A DNA stretch of 64,000 nucleotides from Salmonirosea aquatica (GCF_009296315.1 NZ_WHLY01000002.1:1674001-1738000); one strand, 5' to 3'. Shown: positions 1 through 9,462, counted from the first letter of the stretch. Notes: generated by a model from the letters alone, not told the origin. Program-made: numbers and translations.

Positions 1-23
1 GCTAAAAGCTACTTACCCTACCC

Positions 24-1178
24 GTGACCCGAAACGCGCTTTTCCTGCTTCTGATCTGGCTCGGGCAAGGTACCTTGGTATTGCTGATGGCGTACTTCAA
101 TCCCAATCACTTCACCACCATCGACTCGGGCTACTATCTGGAATCGGCCATGCACCTCTTGCGCGGCGAAGGGCATACCTACCTGGTTAACGGTCGACTG
201 GTATGGAACGGTATTTTCCCTGTGGGGTACCCCGCCGCCATCGCGCTGGTATCCTTGCTCTCGGGACTTAGTCCGTTGTGGGCCTCCAAAGTAGTCAATC
301 TGCTGGCTTCGACTGTGTTTCTCTACCTTCTGCGCCACTGGTTTGGCGAGCGTAAAGCCCTAGTTACGGGCATCCTCCTACTGTTGGGCCAATTTGTGAA
401 GCTCTGGGCGCATACCTGGTCCGAGCCGTTGTTTCTGGTGCTGCTTTTTAGCTGGGCCTACCTATTTTTTAATTCTCCGAAGTCCTATATTCTTATTTTT
501 CTGGTGGGTACCTTGCTGATGCTGGTTCGCTACGCGGGGATTTTTATCATTCCGCTCGCTGGAATCCTGGCCGTGGTTGATTTCTGGGAAATGCAAAGGG
601 TACAGGCCCAGTCACGGCTGCTGCTCGCGCTGGGCTGGGCGCTGGTGATGGGGGGATATTTTTATTACAATTTCTCCCAAAGCGGCGATTGGTACGGGGG
701 AGCTCGTTTTGAAGAAAACTTGCCTTTCCTGCAAAGTATGGTTCAATTTGCCCAGGGTACCTTGAATGAATTCTTTCTTTTCCGGGATACTGATTTTACT
801 CATTTCGATTTGCTTTTCGCAGCCGGACTTGTGCTGCAGGTAGCACTCACGCTATTGTTTTTTGCGGGCTATAAAGCTCCTGTTTTGACGCCTTTTTCAT
901 CCGTACGCTTCGCGTGGCTGACGGCTTTCGCGTACCTGATTTTTTTATTTACTATCCGCCTGTTCAGTCCCTTCGATGCGCCGGGTTATCGGCTGTTGTC
1001 GCCTTTTTCGTTTCTCTTTTTCTGGGGGATTTTGTACAGGGTACCTGACAATACTTTTAGCTGCAAGCGCGCATTTATCGGGGGAGTAGCGGTGATAGCT
1101 TCGTGGTTGCACCTACTTCCACAAACAAACTTGGAATCTAAACTGAAGCCCTTGTGGCTTTGGTTCGGAATGACGTAA
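24..1178 (+). CDS. Polytopic membrane protein, GT-C glycosyltransferase-like (ArnT/PMT type)
   Basis: The 384-residue product is almost entirely hydrophobic, with about ten predicted membrane segments. An early loop (about residues 33-45) carries the acidic motif DSGYY, followed by a WNGIFPVGYP loop and HTWSEPLF near residue 130. This arrangement is typical of GT-C enzymes, which take sugars from polyprenyl-phosphate donors at the outer face of the inner membrane. The GTG at 24 is used because an in-frame stop lies at 3-5 and no ATG is near, so the gene is complete. It converges on the thiamine pyrophosphokinase gene 5 bp away. Substrate cannot be read from the sequence; the fold class is an inference from topology and the acidic loop. 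Confidence 0.6.
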   Translation: MTRNALFLLLIWLGQGTLVLLMAYFNPNHFTTIDSGYYLESAMHLLRGEGHTYLVNGRLVWNGIFPVGYPAAIALVSLLSGLSPLWASKVVNLLASTVFLYLLRHWFGERKALVTGILLLLGQFVKLWAHTWSEPLFLVLLFSWAYLFFNSPKSYILIFLVGTLLMLVRYAGIFIIPLAGILAVVDFWEMQRVQAQSRLLLALGWALVMGGYFYYNFSQSGDWYGGARFEENLPFLQSMVQFAQGTLNEFFLFRDTDFTHFDLLFAAGLVLQVALTLLFFAGYKAPVLTPFSSVRFAWLTAFAYLIFLFTIRLFSPFDAPGYRLLSPFSFLFFWGILYRVPDNTFSCKRAFIGGVAVIASWLHLLPQTNLESKLKPLWLWFGMT

Positions 1179-1183
1179 AGAAA

Positions 1184-1846
1184 TCAATCCCAGCACTCCA
1201 TAATCAACAAATCCCCTTCCCGCGCCATGATGCGTACTAAGCCATCAGTAGCGGCTTCGTTGCTGTTGCCTGAGCGGTGGCCGAGCGTGAGCGTTTCGTC
1301 GGTGAGGTTGTATTTCAGGCCACTCGTCACGATGCCGTTTACCGCGCCGACGGGGATCAGGGAAAGGGGCGTGCCGGCGGTATACCATTTCTCGAAGGTA
1401 CCTGCGAGCGGAAATATCTTGGAATTGTTGTCGTACATCACCAGGCGGATCTGGGTTTTGTAGCGCACCAGATTCGTGATATTCGTGATGGCGTGGTCGG
1501 CACGGCGGCCCGTGGCCCACACGATGTTGGCCGCCGGAAAGCCGCGCCCGATCAGGAATTCAATGGCTTTTTCGAGATCCGTTTTGTCCTGGTCGGGGGT
1601 AGGTACGATTTCGAGCGGATGCTGGCGTTCGCGGATGGCGTCAAAATCGTGGCCGTGATCGAAGTCGCCCAGCCAAGCATCTACCTTGATACCCCGATCC
1701 AGCACGCGGTAGATGGCATGGTCCAGCACGACGACGAACGGACTCCATTCCAATAATTGACCGAGCATTTCGTCGTTGCACGCCTCGCCGTTGGCAATGA
1801 TGAGGGCGGGCTCCTGCTTTTCGCGGACAATGTGGTGCGAACTCAC
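1184..1846 (-). CDS. thiN: Thiamine pyrophosphokinase
   Basis: Transfers pyrophosphate from ATP to thiamine to make thiamine diphosphate in the cytoplasm. The 220-residue product shows the family landmarks: VVLDHAIYRVLDRGIKVDAWLGDFD (read in part: DAWLGDFD near residue 58), then DQDKTDLEKAIEF, then GRRADHAITN, which corresponds to the GGRxDHxLxN nucleotide-binding motif. The start is GTG and overlaps the stop of mazG by four bases (GTGA), so the two genes are translationally coupled with mazG first. The GGR motif has become TGRRADH, a mild departure. Thiamine salvage is the inferred role, as no other thi genes are nearby. Confidence 0.82.
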   Translation of the reverse strand: MSSHHIVREKQEPALIIANGEACNDEMLGQLLEWSPFVVVLDHAIYRVLDRGIKVDAWLGDFDHGHDFDAIRERQHPLEIVPTPDQDKTDLEKAIEFLIGRGFPAANIVWATGRRADHAITNITNLVRYKTQIRLVMYDNNSKIFPLAGTFEKWYTAGTPLSLIPVGAVNGIVTSGLKYNLTDETLTLGHRSGNSNEAATDGLVRIMAREGDLLIMECWD

Positions 1847-2655
1847 GGCCGGACTTCGGTTTTGGCGCGGTTCCAGTACGCGTCCATTTCGGGCAGCGTC
1901 ATTTCGTGCAGTACCTTGCCGTCGGCTTTGGCGTGTTCTTCCATGAACTGGAAGCGTTTGATGAATTTCTTATTGGTGCGTTCCAGCGCGGTTTCAGGGT
2001 TGAGATCCACGAAACGGGCGTAGTTGACCAGCGAAAACAGCAGGTCGCCAAACTCAGCTTCGGCTTCTTTCTGATCCAGCACGGCGTCGGTTTCGGCGTT
2101 GAAGTGCGCTTTGAATTCCTGCATTTCCTCCTCCACTTTTTCCCACACCTGGCTTTTCTCGTCCCAGTCGAAGCCCGCGCCCCGGGCTTTTTCCTGAATC
2201 CGCATGGCCTTCACCAGCGCCGGCAGCGACTGAGGTACCCCCGAGAGCACCGAACGGTTGCCCTCTTTGAGTTTGAGTTGCTCCCAGTTCTGCTTCACTT
2301 TTTCCTCGGTATCGGCCACCACGGGGTTACCCTCGGCGTCGCCGTAGATATGCGGGTGACGCGAAATGAGCTTGTCGCAGATGCCGTTCAGCACGTCGGC
2401 AATGTCGAACGCATTGGTTTCGGAGCCGATTTTGGCATAAAAAACCATGTGCAGCAACAAATCACCGAGCTCTTTTTTTACTTCGGGCAGATCGTTTTCC
2501 AGAATCGCATCCGATAGCTCGTAGGTTTCCTCGATGGTCAGGTGCCGCAGGCTTTCCAGGGTCTGCTTGCGATCCCAGGGGCATTTCTCGCGCAGATCGT
2601 CCATGATCGTGAGCAGGCGGTCGAAGGCGGCCAATTGTTGTGGGCGGGTATTCAA
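1843..2655 (-). CDS. mazG: Nucleoside triphosphate pyrophosphohydrolase MazG
   Basis: Hydrolyses NTPs/dNTPs to monophosphates and pyrophosphate, a housecleaning enzyme. The 270-residue product has the two tandem MazG domains expected for the full-length form. Domain one opens with LREKCPWDRKQTLESL and continues with EETYELSDAI and ELGDLLLHMVFYAKI, giving the metal-binding EExxE plus ExxD pattern. Domain two repeats it with KVEEEMQEFKAHF and EFGDLLFSLVNYARF. Translation starts at TTG (2655) in front of NTRPQQLAAFDRLL; no better ATG is in frame. It is the first gene of a two-gene unit with thiamine pyrophosphokinase. Confidence 0.9.
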   Translation of the reverse strand: MNTRPQQLAAFDRLLTIMDDLREKCPWDRKQTLESLRHLTIEETYELSDAILENDLPEVKKELGDLLLHMVFYAKIGSETNAFDIADVLNGICDKLISRHPHIYGDAEGNPVVADTEEKVKQNWEQLKLKEGNRSVLSGVPQSLPALVKAMRIQEKARGAGFDWDEKSQVWEKVEEEMQEFKAHFNAETDAVLDQKEAEAEFGDLLFSLVNYARFVDLNPETALERTNKKFIKRFQFMEEHAKADGKVLHEMTLPEMDAYWNRAKTEVRP

Positions 2656-2713
2656 AGGAATGGTAAAAGTTGAAAGCGGCGGACCGCGTTAAAAATATCA
2701 GATTCCAAAGTTA

Positions 2714-3802
2714 TTAAATTCTGGCCACGCTTTCCCGCTCAAGTACCTCGTATTCGGCCAGGAGCGTCCAGCAATGGGCTTCGCAGGTCCAGTACATGTG
2801 GAACAGCGGATTCGGCGCCAGTCTATACAGCAGTGGATTTTCGTAGGCCGTCAGTAGCCCGGCAATGAAAAAGAAAAATCCTCTGAAATCTTTCTCCGTA
2901 TAATTTTCCACCGCAAGCCGGGGGGGTACCTTGCCCAGCCGCAACAGCGAAGTAGCCAGCAGAACACGGTACATCGGATGGCTTTCCTTTTGGAGCAGTA
3001 CCTCAGCATCAGCTACTAGTTGGACTCGGATGGGTTGTAACGCTTCCGGGTCAAAAGCCGCGATGAGCCGTGCCACGTGGTAGACGATCAGTGCGGTATG
3101 TGGGTATTGGTGCGCGCAGCGGAATGGCGCGGTGCGGTAGCGGCCGGTTTCGATGACCGAGCGGATGTAACGCAGGCTATCGGTATCGTGCTGGTCAAGG
3201 GGTACCTTATAATAAAAAAGGCAATACAGCATATTGCTCAGCACGCAGGCATCGAATTCCACGTACATGTTTTTACCAAACCAGGTCGAGTAGGCTCGCA
3301 GGTCCCGGTACTCGGGGTAGGTGTTCTTGATCCACTGCCGGGTACCGTTGGCGTGCTGGGCAAGCTTGTTTTTGAGCCAGAGCAGTTCTTCTTCTGTGGG
3401 ATTTTCGGTGAGGTGCACGAAGGCGGTGTCGTCCAGGTCATCGGGGATGCGGAAATGCTCGAAGTGACGGAAGAGGTACCCATTGGGGAAATGCCGGGAG
3501 GGTCGGGTTTTCCAGAAGTTGTAGGTTTTCAGGCCGTCCTTGTTTCTAAAATCCGGGTAGTTTTTTTTTACTTTATTTATAATCTCGTCAACCTGTGGAT
3601 GGCAGTCCGGTGAAATGTGCGCCCGCAATGATTGAAGTGTAAAACTGATGATAGCCGAAAAGAAAAGAGTAGTATCGGGACGGGTATAGCTCAAGGAGGG
3701 ATTGGAGCGGTAGGCGGGAAACAGTCCTGCCGGAAAATACCGATTTCCGTCGGATTGCTCCTGGGCGATTTTATATATATAATTTTTTATCAATCCACTC
3801 AT
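2714..3802 (-). CDS. Conserved hypothetical protein, helical-repeat type
   Basis: A 362-residue soluble-looking protein without signal peptide. I do not recognise a named family. The sequence is rich in aromatic residues and runs as helical hairpins, with RPDTTLFFSAIISFTLQSL near the start, NFWKTRPSRHFPNGYLF at about 90-110, and EFDACVLSNMLYCLFYYKVP at about 180-200. The spacing resembles an alpha/alpha-toroid fold as in terpene cyclases or prenyltransferase repeats, but no catalytic DxDD or similar motif is visible. It starts with ATG and is separated from mazG by 58 bp on the same strand, so co-transcription is possible. Function unknown. Confidence 0.6.
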   Translation of the reverse strand: MSGLIKNYIYKIAQEQSDGNRYFPAGLFPAYRSNPSLSYTRPDTTLFFSAIISFTLQSLRAHISPDCHPQVDEIINKVKKNYPDFRNKDGLKTYNFWKTRPSRHFPNGYLFRHFEHFRIPDDLDDTAFVHLTENPTEEELLWLKNKLAQHANGTRQWIKNTYPEYRDLRAYSTWFGKNMYVEFDACVLSNMLYCLFYYKVPLDQHDTDSLRYIRSVIETGRYRTAPFRCAHQYPHTALIVYHVARLIAAFDPEALQPIRVQLVADAEVLLQKESHPMYRVLLATSLLRLGKVPPRLAVENYTEKDFRGFFFFIAGLLTAYENPLLYRLAPNPLFHMYWTCEAHCWTLLAEYEVLERESVARI

Positions 3803-3868
3803 TTATAGATATTTACATATTGGCATGGTAATTGAGAATACAATTCAGATTAATTTCCTTCTAAGACT

Positions 3869-4606
3869 ATGAAGCATTTTTTACTGCTGTTGGGAATCGT
3901 GCTGATGGTTTCGGGTCAAGCATGGGCCCAGCGTACTTTTATTCTTTCCACACTGAGACATAAGACTTTTGCTAGCGTAACTGCTTCTTCGGGCAGGCCC
4001 ACGGTGTCGCCCTTTGGCAAAAATACCCAAAACTTCCTAGGGAAAGGTCAGTCGCTACAGGTGTCGGTGGGCCACCGGCTGGGTTGGCATTGGGGTATTG
4101 TGGGATCGTACATGTACAGCACGAATCCCATCCGAAAAAACGATGTCCAAAATGACCTCCTGCGCCTGGTGCGTGTCAATGTGGAGCAGTCTGCCCCATG
4201 GCAGAGCACAGCTACCAACTGTACGCTGCAAAGCGCGATGGTTGGTCCCATGTTCACATTGCAGGCCGGCCGGTTTGTATTCGATATTCAGGCGACAGCA
4301 GGCTATGCCCAGGGTACAAGTTCCGACATGGAATTTAACGCCCAATACCAGCAGGAAGCCATTTCGTATACGACTCCGGCGCGTACTATCCTGGCTCCGG
4401 CCGCCGGGGCCGGCATCGCCATCCGCTACAAAATATTCCGGTGGCTGGCCCTCCATGGCTCGGCACAATACGTTACGGCCGATTTGAGATACGACAACCT
4501 GTACCAGGAAGTAAAAGTAGGTCGCCAGAGTTCCCTGGAGCTCATACGCCCGCACCAGCCCGTTGGGTTACTGAACGTAGGGGGCGGGTTGAGTTTTCTG
4601 TTTTAA
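3869..4606 (+). CDS. Outer-membrane beta-barrel protein, secreted
   Basis: The 245-residue product has a Sec signal peptide (MKHFLLLLGIVLMVSGQAWA, cleavage before Q). The mature part alternates aromatic/glycine strands ending in GGGLSFLF, with a terminal phenylalanine as is usual for outer-membrane barrels. Segments such as HRLGWHWGIVGSYMYS and AAGAGIAIRYKIFRWLALHGSAQY look like transmembrane beta-strands. No specific porin family is recognised. It converges on the antiporter gene; the 117 bp between them contain a 7-bp-stem hairpin at 4652-4672 with no clear U-tract. Confidence 0.6.
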   Translation: MKHFLLLLGIVLMVSGQAWAQRTFILSTLRHKTFASVTASSGRPTVSPFGKNTQNFLGKGQSLQVSVGHRLGWHWGIVGSYMYSTNPIRKNDVQNDLLRLVRVNVEQSAPWQSTATNCTLQSAMVGPMFTLQAGRFVFDIQATAGYAQGTSSDMEFNAQYQQEAISYTTPARTILAPAAGAGIAIRYKIFRWLALHGSAQYVTADLRYDNLYQEVKVGRQSSLELIRPHQPVGLLNVGGGLSFLF

Positions 4607-4723
4607 AAAAGGGGCAAAGGTACTGATGAGCAAAGTAGAAAAATGATCGGTACCTATTAGAAACCAATAGGTTGGGCAGAAGTGTTTGCTCCCTTTGCGC
4701 CTCTGGAACTTCCTCCCTCCACA

Positions 4724-5971
4724 CTACAACCCGTACCGTACCTTGATGCGCTTCACGATGGGACCCAGCGTTATGCCCTGAATGAGGATGGAGAAAATGA
4801 CGATGCAGTAGGTGATGGATAAAATAATGTCCTTGTTCATGGCGGCGGGCAGCGAAAGCGCCAGCGCGATGGAAATCCCCCCACGTAAGCCGCCCCAGGT
4901 CATGATCAAGGGGGTACGTGGCATGAAATTCACCGAACGGCGCAGGGCCAAAATCGGAAGGTAGACTGACAGGAGCCGTGCCGCTAGCGCAATCACGATT
5001 CCAATCAGGCCCGCCTGCCAGTAATCGTCCAGGAAAGGAATCACCACGATTTCCAGCCCGATCAGCACGAACAACAATGCGTTGAGCAATTCGTCAATCA
5101 GCTCCCAGAATTTATCCAGGTACTCCACGGTTTCACTCGACATCGCCTCGGAGCGGCCCTTGTTGCCAATAAACAAACCCGCCACAACCACCGCCAGAGG
5201 CCCTGAAAAATGCAGCGCCGATGCCAGGGCATAGCCACCCATGACCAGTGCCAGCGAGAGCAATACTTCGGTCTGGTAGTGATCGATGGATTTCATGAGG
5301 CGGAAAGTCAGGTACCCCAGCATGGCTCCAAGCGCCAGGCCTCCACCTACTTCTTTTCCGAACAACAGGGCTACCTCGGACGGAGAAATTTCGGCAGGCC
5401 CCAGGATGGCTACCTCTAGAATGGTCAGGAAAATCACCACACCTACCCCGTCATTAAACAGCGATTCACCGGTAATGACAATCTCAAGGTTCTTCGGAAT
5501 CTTGGCTTCTTTCAGAATTCCCAATACGGCAATGGGATCGGTGGGCGAAATCAGCGCTCCCAGCAACAGGCAGTGGATGAAGGGAATGGCAAAACCGGCA
5601 TAGGGTAACAGGTAGAAAAACAAGGTACCCATCAGAAAGGTAGAAAGTACCACGCCCAGCGTCGCAAAACTCAGGATACTCCATTTCTGCTCCCGCATTA
5701 GGGCCATATCGGTGTGGAGGGCACCCGCAAAAAGCAAAAAACTCAGCAGTACTTCCAGCAGCACCCGCGGAAAATCAATTTCACTCACCAAAGCCTTGGT
5801 ACCTTCCAGAACCGCCGCATTGAATTGTCCCACGATCAGGAGGGCGATGGAAGACAACAGGGCGATCAGCATGAGGCCGATGGTGGAAGGGAGCTTTACA
5901 TAACGAAAATTGACATACGCAAACAGCGCACTAATGGTGGTGAGAATGGCGATTACGGTAAATAGATCCAT
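4724..5971 (-). CDS. Na+/H+ antiporter, NhaP type (CPA1 family)
   Basis: A 415-residue inner-membrane cation/proton antiporter with about twelve to thirteen hydrophobic segments. Diagnostic motifs are SPTDPIAVLGILKEAKIP near residue 145, GESLFNDGVGVVIF near 170 (the ND pair that binds the cation in CPA1 exchangers), and TWGGLRGGISIALALSLP near 360. The start is set at ATG 5971; a TTG immediately upstream is the alternative. Expected role is sodium and pH homeostasis. It stands alone, divergent from the DUF389 gene across a 99-bp AT-rich spacer. No C-terminal TrkA or cyclic-nucleotide domain is present. Confidence 0.88.
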   Translation of the reverse strand: MDLFTVIAILTTISALFAYVNFRYVKLPSTIGLMLIALLSSIALLIVGQFNAAVLEGTKALVSEIDFPRVLLEVLLSFLLFAGALHTDMALMREQKWSILSFATLGVVLSTFLMGTLFFYLLPYAGFAIPFIHCLLLGALISPTDPIAVLGILKEAKIPKNLEIVITGESLFNDGVGVVIFLTILEVAILGPAEISPSEVALLFGKEVGGGLALGAMLGYLTFRLMKSIDHYQTEVLLSLALVMGGYALASALHFSGPLAVVVAGLFIGNKGRSEAMSSETVEYLDKFWELIDELLNALLFVLIGLEIVVIPFLDDYWQAGLIGIVIALAARLLSVYLPILALRRSVNFMPRTPLIMTWGGLRGGISIALALSLPAAMNKDIILSITYCIVIFSILIQGITLGPIVKRIKVRYGL

Positions 5972-6070
5972 CAACGAAGGGGGTTAAGTATACTTGAATT
6001 CTGGCTTTTCAGTTAATCAAAGATATATAGAATTATATTTGACCGATTCTTTTTTTATCCTCCCGATCCT

Positions 6071-7464
6071 ATGAGTGATTCGATGCAGTCGCGCCGCACC
6101 AGCGTTTTCTTACGCAATATCAGGGATTTTATCTCCCATATTTTCAACCTCGAAGAAGGCAAGGCCGATGATGAGGAAGTCATCGAGGACATCAAGCGCG
6201 GCGTGGCTTTCCGGGGTACCAACCTATGGATTTTGATCTGCGCCATTTTCATTGCCTCCATCGGCCTCAACATGAACTCTGCCGCCGTGGTGATCGGTGC
6301 CATGCTGATTTCGCCTCTTATGGGGCCCATCATTGGCATTGGCCTGGGCATCGGAATTTTCGACCTACAGCTGATTCGACGCGCCCTCCTGAACCTGGCC
6401 GTGGCAGCCTTCATCAGTGTACTTACTTCCACCGTATACTTTCTCATCACCCCGCTCAGCGATGCCCAAACCGAGATTCTGGCTCGCACTGCCCCTACCC
6501 TCTGGGATGTATTGATTGCTCTTTTTGGTGGTTTTGCGGGAATTATAGCCAGCTCGCGCCAAGACAAGAGTAATGCCATTCCGGGCGTAGCCATCGCTAC
6601 GGCGCTAATGCCCCCCTTTGTACGGCTGGTTATGGAATTGCTACCGGGCAGTGGAATTTCTTTATCGGTGCTTTTTATCTTTTTTCCATCAACTGCGTAT
6701 TCATTACGGTTTCTACGGTCGTGATTGTCAAGTATCTGCGGTACCGGCCTAAGCAGTACGTCGACGCCAAAACAGAAAGCAGGGTTAAAATCTGGATCGC
6801 TCTTTTGGTGATCGCCACCATGATTCCCAGCGTTTTCATTGCTTACAATGTGGTGCAAAAAAGCTTTTTCGAACGCAAGGCGCGCACATTTCTGGAAGAA
6901 GAACTCAATCAGCAGGCCACGCAGGTAATCAGCCAGCAGTTTCTGTATGGAGCAGATACCTCAAGGATCGTCATTACGTGCATTGGACAAACCATCGACA
7001 GCACCCAGATCATGAAAATGACCCGACGTATGCCCCGCTATGGCCTCTCCAACACTCAACTAGTAGTACGGCAGGATTACAATGAAGTCAATTCCAGTAT
7101 GCTGGCCAAGTTCAATATGGATCTACGCACGGGGATTCTGGAAGATTTGTACACCAAAAACGAAGAGCTGGTGCAGAATAAGGATGCCCGGATTGCCATG
7201 CTCGAAAAGGAAGTGGTCCGGTACCGTACGCTAAATTCACAATCGGGCGATATTGGCAAGGAAATTAAGGTACAGTACCCCAATCTGACCGAATTTTCGC
7301 TTTCCCTATCACCCATTCATAATCTCCAGACCGCCAAGATCGATACGGCCTACGTAGCCTACGCCAAGTTCACGAGACGCCCCACCTGGCGTGAAACCAA
7401 ACGCATGGAAGACTGGCTAAAGGTACGTACCAAATCGAAAAACCTGCGGCTGATTACGCAATAA
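6071..7464 (+). pseudogene. DUF389 membrane protein, broken by an apparent 1-base deletion
   Basis: Two overlapping frames (6071-6724 and 6721-7464) together make one DUF389 protein of about 464 residues. The first frame carries the hallmark membrane region: [37 protein letters not shown] and [15 protein letters not shown]. The conserved continuation [18 protein letters not shown] is found only in the -1 frame after the C run at 6611-6616, where six C stand and seven would keep frame. The second part supplies the remaining membrane helices and the C-terminal domain ending in RTKSKNLRLITQ. Either the assembly lost a C, the gene is a recent pseudogene, or slippage on the run restores it. DUF389 function is not established. 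Confidence 0.85.
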
Positions 7465-7473
7465 AAAATAAAA

Positions 7474-7490
7474 CCCCGCCAGGGGCGGGG
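7474..7490 (-). terminator. Rho-independent terminator, stronger in the minus direction
   Basis: Perfect 7-bp GC stem (CCCCGCC / GGCGGGG) with a 3-nt loop. Read on the minus strand it is followed by a U-rich tract (complement of AATAAAAAATAAAA), so it suits the acyl-CoA dehydrogenase transcript. Read on the plus strand the tail CCTATTTCTCC is weaker, but it may also stop the DUF389 transcript ten bases after its stop. Confidence 0.75.
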
Positions 7491-7590
7491 CCTATTTCTC
7501 CTTGTCATGTTTTTAGTTGTTGATGAAAATCGATATAGTTCAGATTAAGAAATTACGTTTAAAATCAACAAGAAATGTCCCGCCTCAGGA

Positions 7591-9393
7591 CTACAGCAGT
7601 ACCGTTTGGTCGTTGGCGATGGTAAGTACCTCCGTATCCTGCAAACGCGTGGCCAGACCCAGGGTTTTGGGTACCTCGTAGTGAAAGTAGAACTTCATCG
7701 TGTGCAGTTTGCTTTCGTAAAAGGCGGCTTCCTCCCCGGCGGGGTTCCGAGTGAGCAGGGCATTTTGAGCGGCGACCCCCTGCTTCAGCCACTGCCAGGC
7801 TACTGTCACGATGCCGAATAACTCCATGTACAGGGTAGCGTCCATCAGGTACCGTTCGTAGTCGCCTTCGGCGGCAAAGGGCAGCAGGCTTTGGGTCACT
7901 TCGTGCAGGCGTCTGAGTTCCCTGCTCAGTTTATCAGCGTAGGGTTTCAGCGTCTCGTAGGTTGTGGCCGCCGCCAGGGTTTTGTTTATTTCGGCAAAGA
8001 GCAGTTGGGGTGCCTTGCCGCCTTTGATTGTCATTTTCCTGCCCAGCAAATCCTGCGCTTGAATACCTGTGGTGCCCTCGTAGATGGGCGTAATTCGGAT
8101 GTCGCGGTACATCTGTTCGAGGGCAAAATCTTCCGTAAATCCATAGCCGCCCAGTACCTGCAGGCCTTCGCTCACCGACCGTACTCCCATCTCCGTGGGG
8201 AAAGTCTTGGCTACGGGCGTCAGTAGCTCCAGCAGCAATTCGTTGTTTTCTTTCTCCTCACCTTCGGTCACCCGCACCAGATCCGACAGCCGGGCGCTTT
8301 CCATCAGCAACGACAGTGAGCCTTCTACAACGGCTTTCTGGAACAATAGCATCCTTTTTACATCAGGATGATGAATGATCATCGTCTGGGGCGAATCCAG
8401 CAGGTTTTTCTCATTAAGCCGGCGGCTCTGCGGACGTTCTTTGGCGTATTCCAGCGAGGCATAGTAGGCCGCCGACGCGATGGCCGCGCCCGTCATGCCT
8501 ACGCCGATGCGGGCCTCGTTCATCATCTGAAACATGTAGTTGAGCCCACGATTCGGTTCACCCAGTAACCAGCCCCGGCAATCGTCGTTTTCGCCCATGG
8601 TCAGGTGCATGGCCGGAGTACCGCGCTGGCCGAGCTTATGGTAGATGCCCGTGGAAGTCACGTCGTTTTGCTCCAGGGTACCTTCATCGGTCAATCGGTA
8701 TTTGGGTACTACGAAGAGCGAGATACCCTTAGTGCCTTTGGGTGCGCCCTTGATCCGCGCCAGCATCAGGTGTACCACATTGTCTACCGCGTCGTGGTCG
8801 CCCGCCGAGATAAAAACCTTTTGCCCTTTGATCGAATAGCTGCCATCCGCGCGAGGCTCAGCCGACGTCGTAATATCCGACAGCGAGCTACCCGCTTGGG
8901 GCTCGGTGAGGGCCATGGTACCTTGCCAGGTACCGTTCAACAGGTTGGCTACGTACGTATCGATCAGGACAGATGAGCCGAAGGAGGCAATGAGGTTGGC
9001 CGCACCCGATGTAAGGCCGATGTACATCATCCCGTTGTTGGCCGCCATCATGATAAAACTCACGCAAGAGCCGATCAACTCGGGCAGTTGCTGTCCTCCC
9101 TGCTCAAACGGAAAACCGGCCCCAATCAAACCGCCTTCGCCCACCGCTCGCAGGAATGCCTTGATTTGCGGATGCACCGTCACCTTGCCTTCCTTCAACT
9201 CAGGTTGGTTGCGATCCACATCGCGGTAGTGGGGGTACATGATCGTGTCGGCGATTTGCGTCGCCGAATCCAGCACCATGCCGAATGTTTCGCGGTCATG
9301 CGCTTCGAAGTAGGGGTACTTCGTGAGTTCGGTAGCATGATGAACTTCGTAAAGCAGGAAATCCAAATTGCGGCGGCTGAAATACTGAGCCAT
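7591..9393 (-). CDS. Acyl-CoA dehydrogenase, large form (FadE/DmdC-like)
   Basis: FAD-dependent alpha,beta-dehydrogenation of acyl-CoA thioesters, the first step of a beta-oxidation-type cycle. At 600 residues it is longer than the usual 380-residue enzymes, matching the DmdC/FadE-like class with an N-terminal extension and an extra C-terminal helical domain. Visible landmarks are MALTEPQAGSSLSDI (FAD/substrate loop, about residue 158), KGQKVFISAGDHD, QVLGGYGFTEDFALEQMYRDIRITPIYEGTTGIQAQDLLGRK (read in part; the YEGT segment holds the usual catalytic-base region, about 420-450), and a hydrophilic tail. It is monocistronic with its own terminator. Substrate chain length cannot be told. Confidence 0.88.
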   Translation of the reverse strand: MAQYFSRRNLDFLLYEVHHATELTKYPYFEAHDRETFGMVLDSATQIADTIMYPHYRDVDRNQPELKEGKVTVHPQIKAFLRAVGEGGLIGAGFPFEQGGQQLPELIGSCVSFIMMAANNGMMYIGLTSGAANLIASFGSSVLIDTYVANLLNGTWQGTMALTEPQAGSSLSDITTSAEPRADGSYSIKGQKVFISAGDHDAVDNVVHLMLARIKGAPKGTKGISLFVVPKYRLTDEGTLEQNDVTSTGIYHKLGQRGTPAMHLTMGENDDCRGWLLGEPNRGLNYMFQMMNEARIGVGMTGAAIASAAYYASLEYAKERPQSRRLNEKNLLDSPQTMIIHHPDVKRMLLFQKAVVEGSLSLLMESARLSDLVRVTEGEEKENNELLLELLTPVAKTFPTEMGVRSVSEGLQVLGGYGFTEDFALEQMYRDIRITPIYEGTTGIQAQDLLGRKMTIKGGKAPQLLFAEINKTLAAATTYETLKPYADKLSRELRRLHEVTQSLLPFAAEGDYERYLMDATLYMELFGIVTVAWQWLKQGVAAQNALLTRNPAGEEAAFYESKLHTMKFYFHYEVPKTLGLATRLQDTEVLTIANDQTVLL

Positions 9394-9448
9394 TTTCTAA
9401 GGCTTTATCGGGAGTACCCGGTTTGAAAAACGAGAAATCATAAAATAG

Positions 9449-9462
9449 GTATGCTTGCATAC
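9449..9462. promoter_or_regulatory. Short palindrome GTATGC-TT-GCATAC, candidate operator
   Basis: Six-base perfect arms with a two-base spacer, extended on both sides by ATAG/CTAT with one slipped base. It lies 56-69 bp upstream of the acyl-CoA dehydrogenase start in an AT-rich promoter region. Size and symmetry suit a dimeric regulator of the TetR or GntR type, which often control fatty-acid genes, but no regulator gene is adjacent and the assignment is an inference. Confidence 0.35.

Noticed and set aside
1906-2517. Long plus-strand open frame opposite mazG (203 codons)
   Set aside because: The minus strand encodes a complete MazG with both domains; the opposite frame has no recognisable motifs and reflects GC-rich codon structure.
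3077-3613. 178-codon plus-strand frame inside the 2714-3802 gene
   Set aside because: No start signal and low-complexity valine/glycine composition typical of an antisense shadow.
6055-6858. 267-codon minus-strand frame over the DUF389 gene
   Set aside because: The plus strand has unmistakable DUF389 motifs; the minus frame is arginine/methionine/serine-rich shadow sequence.
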